Source: Marivivens niveibacter
GTDB taxonomy: Bacteria > Pseudomonadota > Alphaproteobacteria > Rhodobacterales > Rhodobacteraceae
Direction: 5' to 3'
Assembly: GCF_002150005.2 (NCBI RefSeq)
Contig: NZ_MSPP01000001.1
Coordinates: 744,001-808,000, forward strand
Length of the DNA stretch: 64,000 nt
Shown: positions 44,249 through 52,972 of the stretch, in pieces
How the letters are laid out: every line of letters begins with the position of its first letter
Numbering within the stretch: the first letter of the stretch is position 1
Notes under the pieces: model-generated
What the model saw: only the letters and a program-made list of their open reading frames with translations
What the model was told of the DNA's origin: nothing
Databases searched by the model: none
Program-made: the position numbers and the translations under genes

Positions 44249-45049
44249 ATGATCGATCAAGCACGCATCGACGCGCTAGGCGATATGCTGTTCGAGGCAC
44301 AGCGCACACGTCAGCCAATAGATAAAATCGCCGCATTGGAACCGACCTGCACGATTGAGGATGCCTATCGTATCCAGTCGCGCATGATGGACCGCCGCAT
44401 TGCGGACGGCGAAAAGGTGATCGGCAAAAAGATTGGTTTAACCAGCAAGGCAATTCAGGACGCTTTGGGCGTTTATCAGCCTGATTTCGGCATTTTGACG
44501 GATGCCATGCTGTTTCAGGACGGCGATACCATTGATCTGGGCACTCTGATGCAGCCCCGCGTCGAAGGCGAATTGGCCTTTGTGCTGAAACATGACGTGA
44601 ATGGTCCGGGCGTGACGGCATTGGACGTGCTGCAAGCCACCGCATACGTCACCCCCTGTATCGAGGTTGTGGATACCCGTTTTCAGGACTGGAAAATCGC
44701 AATCCAAGACACTGTTTCCGACAACGCGTCATGCGGTGTGTTTGTTCTGGGCCGTGAAAAGACCGACCCACGCGACGTGGATTTGCGTCTGGCGGGCATG
44801 GTCGTTTGCAAAAATGACGAGGTCGCAACATCGGGCTGCGGCGCCGCTGTTCAGGGGTCGCCTTTGAATGCTGTGGCGTGGCTGGCGAATACGTTGGGAC
44901 CGTTGGGCAAACCGCTAAAGGCTGGCGAAGTCATTCTGTCTGGATCACAGGCCGCATTGGTTGGGATGCAAGGCGGCGACACGTTGTCTGTTGAAATCGC
45001 TGGCATGGGCAAATGCAACGTTCATTTTACCGGAAAGGCGCTGGCATGA
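44249..45049 (+). CDS. 2-oxopent-4-enoate hydratase (DmpE-like)
   Basis: Hydrates 2-hydroxypenta-2,4-dienoate to 4-hydroxy-2-oxovalerate in the lower meta-cleavage route for aromatic compounds. The 266-residue protein matches the DmpE/MhpD family along its length: VIGKKIGLTSKAIQDALGV, QPDFGILTDAM, MQPRVEGELAFVLKHD, CIEVVDTRFQDWKIAIQD, TVSDNASCGVFVLG and LKAGEVILSGSQ. The acidic metal ligands (E-x-E around the PRVEGE motif) are present. ATG 44249 is preceded by GGGGGG. It overlaps the decarboxylase gene by 4 bases, the same pairing as dmpE-dmpH, whose products form a complex. No aldolase or dehydrogenase of the pathway is in the window. Confidence 0.88.
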   Translation: MIDQARIDALGDMLFEAQRTRQPIDKIAALEPTCTIEDAYRIQSRMMDRRIADGEKVIGKKIGLTSKAIQDALGVYQPDFGILTDAMLFQDGDTIDLGTLMQPRVEGELAFVLKHDVNGPGVTALDVLQATAYVTPCIEVVDTRFQDWKIAIQDTVSDNASCGVFVLGREKTDPRDVDLRLAGMVVCKNDEVATSGCGAAVQGSPLNAVAWLANTLGPLGKPLKAGEVILSGSQAALVGMQGGDTLSVEIAGMGKCNVHFTGKALA

Positions 45050-45837
45050 CTTTGACCCAAATAGATATCGTGCGTTTGGCTGAACGTGTCGAAACAGCGC
45101 AAACCTACGGTCATGCGATCCGCAAACTGACCGAAGAGTTCCCAGACATGACCGTCGAAGATGCCTATGCCGTGCAAAACGCGCTGCGCCATAGTTTCAT
45201 CGCCCGTGGTCATCGCCTGACGGGGTGGAAAGCAGGCCTGACATCGAAACCAAAGATGATCCAGATGGGCGTCGATAGCCCATCCATCGGGTTTTTGACC
45301 GACAAAATGGCTGTCGCCGAAGATGGGAAAATCTCGGTATCCGAAATGGTGCATCCGCGCGTTGAATGTGAAATCGCATTCGTGCTTAAGTAAACTTTGT
45401 CAGGTGCGGATTGCACCGCAGCGGACGTAATGGCGGCCACCGATTTTCTGATCCCAGCGATTGAAATTATCGACAGCCGTTTCACCGGTTTCAAATTCGA
45501 TATGCAAAGCGTGATTGCAGATAATTCATCGTCCGCGCGCTATGTCGTTGGCAGCTATCCGCGCCGTCCAGACGGGATTGATCTGCGCACAATCGGCGCT
45601 GTGATGGAAATCAATGGCGACATCGTCGCGCTGGGGGCAGGTGCCGAGGTGTTGAATAACCCCGCCGAAGCCATCGCGCTGATGGTGCGCATTCTGCACG
45701 GAATGGGCGAAACGCTGACCGCAGGTAGCATCGCGCTGAGCGGTGCGATCACGGCGGCCTATGCGGTCAAACCCGGCGATCATGTGCGCGCGTCATTCCA
45801 TGAACTGGGCAGCGTTTCGGTGTGTTTCACCGACTAA
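45046..45837 (+). pseudogene. 4-oxalocrotonate decarboxylase (DmpH-like), broken by an in-frame TAA
   Basis: The reading frame from ATG 45046 encodes a full-length DmpH/XylI-type decarboxylase of 263 residues except for a TAA at 45391-45393. Before it reads MVHPRVECEIAFVLK; after it, in the same frame, TLSGADCTAADVMAATDF, LIPAIEIIDSRFTGFKFD and SVIADNSSSARYVVG, all conserved positions of the family. No base is lost or gained, so one substitution (for instance from CAA, GAA or AAA) explains the break. The truncated 115-residue product would lack most of the active site. The downstream part is well conserved, so the mutation is recent, a sequencing error, or read through. It overlaps the hydratase gene by ATGA. 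Confidence 0.88.
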
Positions 45838-45935
45838 ATCTATGATAGCGCCAAGCCTTATGTCCGGCCAATTTGACCGCCAACCAGTGCCGCCGGATTA
45901 CGAGTGTGTTTTTCCTCGTTTCGCGGGTAGGTTTT

Positions 45936-46172
45936 CTAATTCAAACGGTCCAATCGGGCGGCCCGCCCACCGCGCCGTTTCTTCAACGCTGGTTCGCGGG
46001 CAGGCAAGTCATCCATGACGGCCCGACGTTCGGCGGGTGTCATGCGCGACCAATTTCCGATTTCTGCAAGCGTTCGAAAACAGCCCGTGCAAATTTTTGC
46101 CTCTGGGTGGATGGCGCATAGTTTTTTGCAGGGGCTTTCGATCTCGGCCCGTTTCCAGATATCGTCGGTCAC
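45936..46172 (-). CDS. DUF1289-family cysteine-rich small protein
   Basis: A 78-residue protein with the DUF1289 pattern SPCKKLCAIHPEAKICTGCF, then RTLAEIGNWSRMTPAERRAV. The four cysteines look like a metal or Fe-S site; function is unknown. It follows ruvX by one base and closes the ccmI-ruvX operon. The basic tail KKRRGGRAARLDRLN could bind nucleic acid, but this is only suggestive. Confidence 0.9.
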   Translation of the reverse strand: MTDDIWKRAEIESPCKKLCAIHPEAKICTGCFRTLAEIGNWSRMTPAERRAVMDDLPAREPALKKRRGGRAARLDRLN

Positions 46173-46173
46173 T

Positions 46174-46644
46174 TTAGGCTCCCAAATGGCGCAAACGGTC
46201 CAGCACCCCTTGCAGAATATAGCCTGCTGCGACGTGGTCGATCACCTCGTCGCGACGTTTTCGGGATGTATCCGCCTCTAGCAGCGCGCGTTCAGCGGCG
46301 ACGGTGGATAGGCGTTCATCCCAAAACGTGATCGGGATATCCGTTAGCTTTTCCAGATTGCGGGCAAAGGATCGGGTCGATTGAGCGCGTGGGCCTTCGG
46401 TGCCGTCCATGTTCAAGGGTAGGCCCAAAACGATCCCTGCGATGTCGCGTTTCGCCAAAATCGCCAACAGCTTTTCGGCGTCCACGCCAAATTTTTTGCG
46501 TTTGATCGTTTCCAACGGGGTGGCCACCTGACGCATACCATCAGAAACGGCAACGCCGATTGTCACGGTGCCTAGATCCAGCCCGCAAATCGCACGGAAT
46601 GGCGGGATTGCGCCCGCAAATTCATCAACCGTTTGTAGGATCAT
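46174..46644 (-). CDS. ruvX: Holliday junction resolvase-like protein RuvX/YqgF
   Basis: RNase H-fold nuclease of the YqgF family, linked to 16S rRNA 5' processing and to Holliday junction resolution. The 156-residue product has the DLGTVTIGVAVSDG strand near residue 23 with the first catalytic Asp, GIVLGLPLNMDGTEGPRAQ near 91, ITFWDERLSTVAAE near 120 and the final Asp in RRDEVIDHVAAGYIL. It starts in a 4-base overlap with the ccmI end. Confidence 0.96.
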   Translation of the reverse strand: MILQTVDEFAGAIPPFRAICGLDLGTVTIGVAVSDGMRQVATPLETIKRKKFGVDAEKLLAILAKRDIAGIVLGLPLNMDGTEGPRAQSTRSFARNLEKLTDIPITFWDERLSTVAAERALLEADTSRKRRDEVIDHVAAGYILQGVLDRLRHLGA

Positions 46645-47855
46645 TCGGCGACTCCTGCGGAGACTGCCGCAGGGCGGATGACGTTCAGCGCCGTTTCATT
46701 GCCTGCGAAATTTTGCTGTGCTTCGCCCCAGATCGCTGCGGCGCGTTCGGTATCGCCCTGAACGCCCAGGGCGCGGATTAATTGCGCCCATTCGTCGGGT
46801 GTTCCGCCTTCGTTTGCCAAACGCGACATCAACCCGTCTACCATGCCTTGGATCATGTTCGCTTGGGATTCTGCGTCCATTTCGGATGCGTTTTCAATGT
46901 CTTGGGCGGTTGGGCCGCGTAGGGTGTTCACCGGCGGTGTGTAATCTTCGCGGCCTGCGTACCATGCCAAATCCATCGTGGTTTGTTGGACGTTCGCAAT
47001 CCATTCAGCATCCTCTGGCGCGTTGCGCAGCAGGCGATCCCAATAAACAAAGGCTTGATCGGGGCGGCCATTTTGCATGAACAAAGCGCCTACCCAATAC
47101 AGACCAGTCAGGCTGTTGGGGTTTTCGTCCAGAATGACCCGCAAAACGCGTTCAGCTTCGGGCGTGACCACGCCGCCAGCCGCAGAGACCATAAGTTCGG
47201 CCAAGGCTTCTTTTTCGTCGATGGGGGCATCGTTTCCGCCCATCTGCGTTACGATTTGGCCCTGCGCACGTGCGGCGCGTGCCGTGTTGCCCATGATGAT
47301 CTCCATCCGCGCAAGATCGCGCAACGCTGCAATGTCATCGGGATTGTCCAGTGCGTTTTGGCGCACTCGTTCGACAGTGTCGCGTAGGTTATCGGGTAGG
47401 TCGATATCTTCGGGGGTAGGCTGTGCCGATTCCGCTTCGGCTTGGGACGGACGGTTGTCGTACTGCGCACGCGCGTCTGCGATGCGCTGTTCGCGGGGCA
47501 GGTCGTCCGCATTTGGTGCGCCCAGTACGGCGTAAAGACCCAAACCGCCTGCGACCACGGCAACCAGCGAAACAACAGCGGCACCGATCGCAATTTTGCG
47601 CGGGGTTTCGCCATTGTTGTTTGCCGCTGTTTTATCGGCGGCTAATAGACGGCGTGCGACTTCGGTCTTGGCTTGTTCGGCTTCGTCGGCGGATAGGATG
47701 CCGCGATTCAAGTCGCGCTCAATTTCCGCCAATTGAGTTTTGTAGATATCAACGTCCGATGGGCCAGTTGTGTCTGTTTCATTCTTTCGTGCCAAAGGCA
47801 GCACCAACATGCCGCCCGCGACAAGCGCGAGTAAGGTAGCAATGATCCAGAACAT
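46641..47855 (-). CDS. ccmI: Cytochrome c biogenesis protein CcmI
   Basis: CcmI (CycH) holds apocytochrome c in the periplasm for haem ligation by the CcmFH complex. The 404-residue protein has the two N-terminal transmembrane helices (residues 2-20, FWIIATLLALVAGGMLVLP; residues about 92-113), between them a cytoplasmic leucine-rich loop (VDIYKTQLAEIERDLNRG), and a long periplasmic TPR domain with NPDDIAALRDLARMEIIMG and PNSLTGLYWVGALFMQNGRP. Other ccm genes are not in the window; a lone ccmI next to ruvX is an arrangement I regard as normal for this group but cannot verify. Confidence 0.94.
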   Translation of the reverse strand: MFWIIATLLALVAGGMLVLPLARKNETDTTGPSDVDIYKTQLAEIERDLNRGILSADEAEQAKTEVARRLLAADKTAANNNGETPRKIAIGAAVVSLVAVVAGGLGLYAVLGAPNADDLPREQRIADARAQYDNRPSQAEAESAQPTPEDIDLPDNLRDTVERVRQNALDNPDDIAALRDLARMEIIMGNTARAARAQGQIVTQMGGNDAPIDEKEALAELMVSAAGGVVTPEAERVLRVILDENPNSLTGLYWVGALFMQNGRPDQAFVYWDRLLRNAPEDAEWIANVQQTTMDLAWYAGREDYTPPVNTLRGPTAQDIENASEMDAESQANMIQGMVDGLMSRLANEGGTPDEWAQLIRALGVQGDTERAAAIWGEAQQNFAGNETALNVIRPAAVSAGVAE

Positions 47856-48041
47856 CCATGCGCCTCCAACTGATGTGCCATGAATACCTAACGGTCATTT
47901 CGCCGTGATAAAAGGCCCTGCGTCCGCATGACCCGATACCGATTTGGCGCGAACGGTTATTCTATGTCGCAAAGGTGCAATAATCGGGCGTGTCCAGTCG
48001 ACATTTGGTCTGTGATTTTTTGCACTTAAGGGGAAACAGGG

Positions 48042-48077
48042 ATGCCCGCGACCAACAAAGGGGATTCGCACGCATGA
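48042..48077 (+). CDS. Putative 11-residue leader ORF coupled to soxB
   Basis: ATG 48042 opens MPATNKGDSHA and stops at TGA 48075-48077, which overlaps the soxB ATG (ATGA). It has a better ribosome-binding site (AAGGGG at 48028-48033, spacing 8) than soxB itself. Such a coupled mini-ORF could set soxB translation; no protein evidence exists. Confidence 0.35.
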   Translation: MPATNKGDSHA

Positions 48078-49318
48078 GACGCTATTCCGTATTCGCTGTA
48101 GCCCGAGAGGGTCTACGTTATCATTCTGGTTGGGAACGCGCATGGCGTTCGCCTCAGCCCAAGAAAAAATACGATGTGATCATCGTAGGGGCAGGCGGTC
48201 ACGGTCTGGCGACGGCCTACTACTTGGGCAAAAATTACGGCATCACAAATGTCGCGATTATTGAAAAAGGCTGGCTGGGCGGCGGCAATACAGGCCGTAA
48301 CACCACGATCATCCGTTCGAACTACCTGCAGGACCCATCGGCGGCGATTTACGATAAGGCGCTGTCGCTGTACGAAAACCTATCGCAGGATTTGAACTAC
48401 AACGTGATGTTCAGCCCCCGTGGTTTGATCATGCTGGCGCAAACCCACCACGAGGTGCGCGGCTACAAACGGACCGTTCTGGCCAACCAGTTGCAGGGCG
48501 TTGCGACCGAATGGGTCACACCAGAGCAGCTGAAAAAGCTGGTTCCGATCATCAACATCGACGGTCCACGCTATCCTGTCATGGGCGGCCTGTACCAAAA
48601 ACGGGGCGGCACGGCGCGTCACGATGCTGTGGCGTGGGGCTACGCACGTGCCTGTTCCGACATGGGCATGGACGTGATCCAGCAATGCGAAGTCACTGGC
48701 GTGCGCACCGAAGGCGGTAAAGTGGTTGGCATAAACACCACCAAAGGCGACATCGATTGCGACAAACTAGGCATGGTTGTTGCGGGGCATACCTCGACCT
48801 TGGCTGAAATGGCGGGTTTCCGTCTGCCGATTGAATCGGTGGCCTTGCAGGCGCTGGTGTCCGAGCCGATCAAACCTTGCATGGACGTGGTCGTCATGGC
48901 GAACACCGTTCACGGCTATATGTCGCAATCCGACAAAGGCGAAATGGTCATCGGCGGCGGCACCGATAGCTACAACAACTACACCCAGCGTGGGTCTTTC
49001 CATCACATCGAAGAAACCGTTCGCGCACTGGTCGAAACATTCCCGATGGTTAGCCGTTTGAAAATGCTGCGCCAGTGGGGCGGCATCGTGGATATGACCG
49101 GTGACCGTTCTCCGATCCTGTCGAAAACACCTGTCGAAGGTATCTTTGTGAACTGCGGCTGGGGCACCGGCGGGTTCAAGGCGATCCCAGGCTCTGGTTG
49201 GGGCATGGCCGAACTTATGGCCAAAGGTCACAGCCCGCTGACGGCCGAATTCGACATGTATCGTTTCCGCGAAGGAAAATTCATCGACGAATCCGTTGCT
49301 GCGGGGGTTGCGCACTGA
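48074..49318 (+). CDS. soxB: Sarcosine oxidase subunit beta
   Basis: The flavin subunit of heterotetrameric sarcosine oxidase, which oxidatively demethylates sarcosine to glycine and passes the one-carbon unit to tetrahydrofolate. The 414-residue protein has the FAD-binding VGAGGHGLATAYYLGKNYG near residue 38, GWLGGGNTGRNTTIIRSNY near 66, and H183 in GGTARHDAVAWGYA, the position expected for covalent FMN attachment. WGGIVDMTGDRSPIL and GWGTGGFKAIPGSG complete the DAO fold. ATG 48074 has AAAGGGG 10 bases upstream; the longer frame to 47990 lacks family similarity. The operon continues with a small protein, soxD, soxA and soxG. Confidence 0.96.
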   Translation: MRRYSVFAVAREGLRYHSGWERAWRSPQPKKKYDVIIVGAGGHGLATAYYLGKNYGITNVAIIEKGWLGGGNTGRNTTIIRSNYLQDPSAAIYDKALSLYENLSQDLNYNVMFSPRGLIMLAQTHHEVRGYKRTVLANQLQGVATEWVTPEQLKKLVPIINIDGPRYPVMGGLYQKRGGTARHDAVAWGYARACSDMGMDVIQQCEVTGVRTEGGKVVGINTTKGDIDCDKLGMVVAGHTSTLAEMAGFRLPIESVALQALVSEPIKPCMDVVVMANTVHGYMSQSDKGEMVIGGGTDSYNNYTQRGSFHHIEETVRALVETFPMVSRLKMLRQWGGIVDMTGDRSPILSKTPVEGIFVNCGWGTGGFKAIPGSGWGMAELMAKGHSPLTAEFDMYRFREGKFIDESVAAGVAH

Positions 49319-49382
49319 TGCGGAACCTTTTCGCCCATACCTGCGTTGTACCTGTAACAAGTGATTTTACAGGAGATCAGCA

Positions 49383-49589
49383 ATGGTTGACCAAACAAAC
49401 AATTCGTCGTCTGGCACGAACTCTGGCCTTGCGTTCATCGTGGGTGCATTGGTCGTTGTCGTCGCTGTTCTGGGCTATTTCGTCTGGGCAGGGTCGCAGC
49501 AGTCTGACGACATCACTATTTCCATCGACGGTGGCGGCACTGCGCTGCAAGAAGCTGGCGAAGCTATCGAAGACGCCGTCGGTCAATAA
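49383..49589 (+). CDS. Small single-pass membrane protein inside the sarcosine oxidase operon
   Basis: A 68-residue protein with an AGGAGA site 6 bases before its ATG. Residues 1-14 are polar (MVDQTNNSSSGTNS), residues 15-37 form one strongly hydrophobic helix, and the acidic tail (SDDITISIDGGGTALQEAGE, AIEDAVGQ) would face the periplasm. I recognise no family. It lies between soxB and soxD, 64 and 93 bases away, where the standard operon has nothing or only short gaps. A possible role in tethering the oxidase or an unrelated small membrane protein are both open. Confidence 0.7.
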   Translation: MVDQTNNSSSGTNSGLAFIVGALVVVVAVLGYFVWAGSQQSDDITISIDGGGTALQEAGEAIEDAVGQ

Positions 49590-49682
49590 CCCTATTTTGC
49601 ATTCCCGACTGTCACAGGTCGGCAAAGCCGCGCGCTTTGCCGGCCTGTTTTCGTGTGGATGGCCCAACACAAGGAACGCGAC

Positions 49683-50012
49683 ATGTTGATCCTTCATTGC
49701 CCTTATTGCGGCGTTTATGCCGAAGAAACCGAACTGCATGCTGGCGGCGAAGCGCACCTGAAACGCGCCACCATCGGCGACAGCGATGAAGCGTTCGAAG
49801 AATACCTGTTCATGCGCGAAAACAAAAAAGGCGTGCATCTGGAACGTTGGCGTCATGCGAACGGCTGCGGGAAATGGTTCCTATGCGCCCGTGATACCGC
49901 CACGCTAGAGGTTTACGGCACATATCCCGCCCAAACCACCGAACCGCCTGCTGACATCGTTGCAGCAATCACCGCAAAACACCCCGGCTGGTCGTGGAAG
50001 GAAAAGGCATGA
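49683..50012 (+). CDS. soxD: Sarcosine oxidase subunit delta
   Basis: The small zinc-binding subunit. The 109-residue protein begins MLILHCPYCGVYAEETELH, and the metal ligands C6, C9, and later H and C in RHANGCGKWF are all present. ERWRHANGCGKWFLCARDT is the family core. ATG 49683 is chosen over a start 30 bases upstream because it has AAGGAA and matches the family start. Its TGA overlaps the soxA ATG. Confidence 0.95.
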   Translation: MLILHCPYCGVYAEETELHAGGEAHLKRATIGDSDEAFEEYLFMRENKKGVHLERWRHANGCGKWFLCARDTATLEVYGTYPAQTTEPPADIVAAITAKHPGWSWKEKA

Positions 50013-52972
50013 GCACCCGTCTGCAATCTTTGGGTCGTATGATCGACCGTTCGAAACCTGTCGAATTTACCTTTAACGGCAAACGTCTGCGCGGCTATCA
50101 GGGCGATACCTTGGCGTCCGCGATGCTGGCGAATGACCAGATGATGATGGGCCGTTCGTTCAAATATCACCGTCCCCGCGGCGTAGTCGCATCGGGCGCC
50201 GAAGAACCGAACGCCCTGTTCAACATGGGGACAGGCGACCGGTTTGAACCGAACCAGCGCGCCACCACGCAAGAGGTGTTCGATGGACTGACGATCAAAT
50301 CGCAGAACCATTACCCGTCGCTGGAATTCGATATCGGCGCGGTAAACCAGCTGTTCGCACGCTGGCTGCCTGCGGGTTTCTATTACAAGATGTTCATCCA
50401 TCCGCGTCCGTTCTGGAAATACGTCTACGAACCCTTCATCCGTCAATCGGCGGGTCTGGGTCAGGTGCCAAAAGAAAAAGACGCTGACACATACGAACAT
50501 TTCTATTTCTTCTGTGACGTGTTGGTTGCGGGCGGCGGTATCGCTGGTCTTGCTGCCGCGCTGAAAGCAGGCAAAGAAGGCAAACGCGTTCTGCTGCTGG
50601 AACAGACCGCTGATTTCGGTGGTCGCGCAGTTGTCGACGGCGTTGAAATCGACGGTAAATCGGCCTCTGATTGGGTTGCTGAAACCTTGGCCGCGCTGAA
50701 TGCGATGGAAAACGTCACCGTGCGCAGCCGCAACATGGTCGCGGGTGTCTATGACCACGGCTATGTTCTGGGCTACGAACGCCTGACCGATCACCTGTCC
50801 GATAAATCGGGCCCACGTCACCGTTTGTGGCGCATCCGTGCAGGCGAAATCGTATCGGCCACTGGCGCGATCGAACGTCCGCTGTCGTTCTATGGCAACG
50901 ATATTCCGGGCGTGATGCTGGCGTCCGCTGTGCGCGACTATGTTGTGAACTGGGGCGTCTCCTGCGGTGACCGCACCGTTGTTGTGACGAACAACGACGA
51001 CGCATACCGCACCGCGATCACGCTGAAACAGGCTGGCCTGTCCGTTCCTGCTATCATCGACGCCCGTTCCAGCGGCGCTGGCCCCATCGCGGCCGAAGCG
51101 GAAAAGCTGGGCATCAAAGTGATGAAGGGCAAAGCAATCGCCAAGGTCAAAGGCAAAAAACGTGTCACCGGCGTGCAGATCTGTCTGCAAGCAGGCGAGG
51201 GCAGCGTGATCGAAGAGATCGCCTGCGATTGCGTTGCAATGTCTGGCGGGTGGTCGCCTGTTGTTCACCTGTGGTCGCACTGTGGCGGCAAACTGAACTG
51301 GGATGACGATCTGGCGATGTTCCGTCCGAACCCGGAAAAACCACCGCTTGGCGCTGATGGTCAGGCATTTGTGTCTGTTGTCGGTTCGGCAAACGGTCAC
51401 CTATCGACCGCCGCTGTACTGGCAGACGCAGGCCAAACGGTCACCACTAATGAGCCGGCAGAGGCTGCGATCCAACCTGTTTGGATGATGCCGCAAGGCG
51501 CGGGTGTCAAACTGCGGTCCAAGGCGTGGCTGGATTACCAGAACGACGTGAAAGTATCAGACGTTCAACTGGCGGCCCAAGAAGGGTACGAAAGCGTCGA
51601 GCATACCAAGCGTTACACCACGTTGGGCATGGCAACAGATCAGGGTAAATTGTCCAATATCAATGGCTTGGCGACCCTTTCTGCAGCGCTGGATTCGACG
51701 ATTCCGAATGTCGGCACCACGACGTTCCGTCCGCCATATACTCCGATCTCTTTGGGGGCGATCACGGGTGTTGCGCGTGATGAGTTGTTCCAGCCTGTGC
51801 GCAAAACGCCGATGTTCCAATGGCACGACGCCAACGGGTCCGAATGGGAACCTGTGGGCGGTCAGTGGCGCCGTACCTATGCCTACGTGCGTGATGGCGA
51901 AACCACCAAAGACGCCGTTAACCGCGAAATCGTGAACACGCGCGAAAACGTTGGTCTGCTGGACGCATCGACATTGGGTAAAATCATCGTCAAGGGCCCC
52001 GACGCGGGCAAATTCCTGGACATGCTGTACACCAACATGATGTCGAACCTGAAAATCGGCAAATGTCGTTACGGCCTGATGTGTAATGAAAACGGGTTCC
52101 TGATGGACGACGGCGTTGTCATCCGTTTGGACGAAGACACTTGGCTATGCCACACCACCACGGGCGGTGCTGCGCATACCCACGACTGGATGGAAGACTG
52201 GCTTCAGTGCGAATGGTGGGACTGGAAAGTCTACACCGCGAACGTCACCGAACAATACGCTCAGGTCGCCATCGCGGGCCCCAAAGCACGCCAAGTGCTG
52301 GAAAAACTGGGCGGCATGGACGTGTCCAAAGACGCGATCGGGTTCATGGAGTTCAAAGACGGCACCTTGGGCGGCTTTGACGCGCGTGTGCACCGTATTT
52401 CGTTCTCTGGCGAACTATCGTTCGAGGTGGCCGTTCCTGCGTCCCAAGGCGCTGCATTCTGGGATGCTTTGCTAGAGGCGGGCGCGGAATTCGGCGTGAT
52501 GCCATACGGCACCGAAGCGATGCACATCATGCGGGCCGAAAAAGGGTTCATCATGATCGGCGACGAAACCGATGGTACGATCATCCCGCAGGACCTGAAC
52601 CTGCACTGGGCATTGTCCAAGAAAAAGGACGACTATCTGGGCAAACGCGCGCAGGAAAGGTCGTTCATGGCATCGCCTGACCGCTGGAAACTGGTTGGCG
52701 TTGAAACGCTGGACGGCTCCGTGATCGAAGACGGCGCCTATGTTCCTGCACCGGGCAACAACCCGAACGGTCAGCGCAATGTTCAGGGCCGTGTGACATC
52801 GACCTATTATTCGCCGACCCTGAAACGCGGTATCGCGATGGCCTTGGTCAAAAACGGGCCAGACCGCATGGGCGAAGTGATCGAGTTCAACAAAGAAGAC
52901 GGCACCATGGTCAAAGCCAAGATCGTCGATCCGGTGTTCTACGACAAAGACGGAGAAAAGCAGAATGTCTAA
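50009..52972 (+). CDS. soxA: Sarcosine oxidase subunit alpha
   Basis: The 987-residue large subunit. Residues about 15-75 form the ferredoxin-like entry domain (FTFNGKRLRGYQGDTLASAM, FKYHRPRGVVASGAEEPNAL), followed by the NAD-binding Rossmann domain (VLVAGGGIAGLAAALKAG near residue 171) and further FAD/NAD elements (GSANGHLSTAAVLADAGQ). From about residue 610 the protein is a GcvT-like tetrahydrofolate domain, with REIVNTRENVGLLDASTLGK and KGFIMIGDETDGTIIPQDL. ATG 50009 (MSTRLQSLGRMID) overlaps soxD by 4 bases. The end overlaps soxG by 8 bases. Confidence 0.97.
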   Translation: MSTRLQSLGRMIDRSKPVEFTFNGKRLRGYQGDTLASAMLANDQMMMGRSFKYHRPRGVVASGAEEPNALFNMGTGDRFEPNQRATTQEVFDGLTIKSQNHYPSLEFDIGAVNQLFARWLPAGFYYKMFIHPRPFWKYVYEPFIRQSAGLGQVPKEKDADTYEHFYFFCDVLVAGGGIAGLAAALKAGKEGKRVLLLEQTADFGGRAVVDGVEIDGKSASDWVAETLAALNAMENVTVRSRNMVAGVYDHGYVLGYERLTDHLSDKSGPRHRLWRIRAGEIVSATGAIERPLSFYGNDIPGVMLASAVRDYVVNWGVSCGDRTVVVTNNDDAYRTAITLKQAGLSVPAIIDARSSGAGPIAAEAEKLGIKVMKGKAIAKVKGKKRVTGVQICLQAGEGSVIEEIACDCVAMSGGWSPVVHLWSHCGGKLNWDDDLAMFRPNPEKPPLGADGQAFVSVVGSANGHLSTAAVLADAGQTVTTNEPAEAAIQPVWMMPQGAGVKLRSKAWLDYQNDVKVSDVQLAAQEGYESVEHTKRYTTLGMATDQGKLSNINGLATLSAALDSTIPNVGTTTFRPPYTPISLGAITGVARDELFQPVRKTPMFQWHDANGSEWEPVGGQWRRTYAYVRDGETTKDAVNREIVNTRENVGLLDASTLGKIIVKGPDAGKFLDMLYTNMMSNLKIGKCRYGLMCNENGFLMDDGVVIRLDEDTWLCHTTTGGAAHTHDWMEDWLQCEWWDWKVYTANVTEQYAQVAIAGPKARQVLEKLGGMDVSKDAIGFMEFKDGTLGGFDARVHRISFSGELSFEVAVPASQGAAFWDALLEAGAEFGVMPYGTEAMHIMRAEKGFIMIGDETDGTIIPQDLNLHWALSKKKDDYLGKRAQERSFMASPDRWKLVGVETLDGSVIEDGAYVPAPGNNPNGQRNVQGRVTSTYYSPTLKRGIAMALVKNGPDRMGEVIEFNKEDGTMVKAKIVDPVFYDKDGEKQNV

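Noticed and set aside
49913-51400. 495-codon minus-strand open frame
   Set aside because: Antisense to soxD and soxA; composition is that of a mirror frame and no domain is visible.
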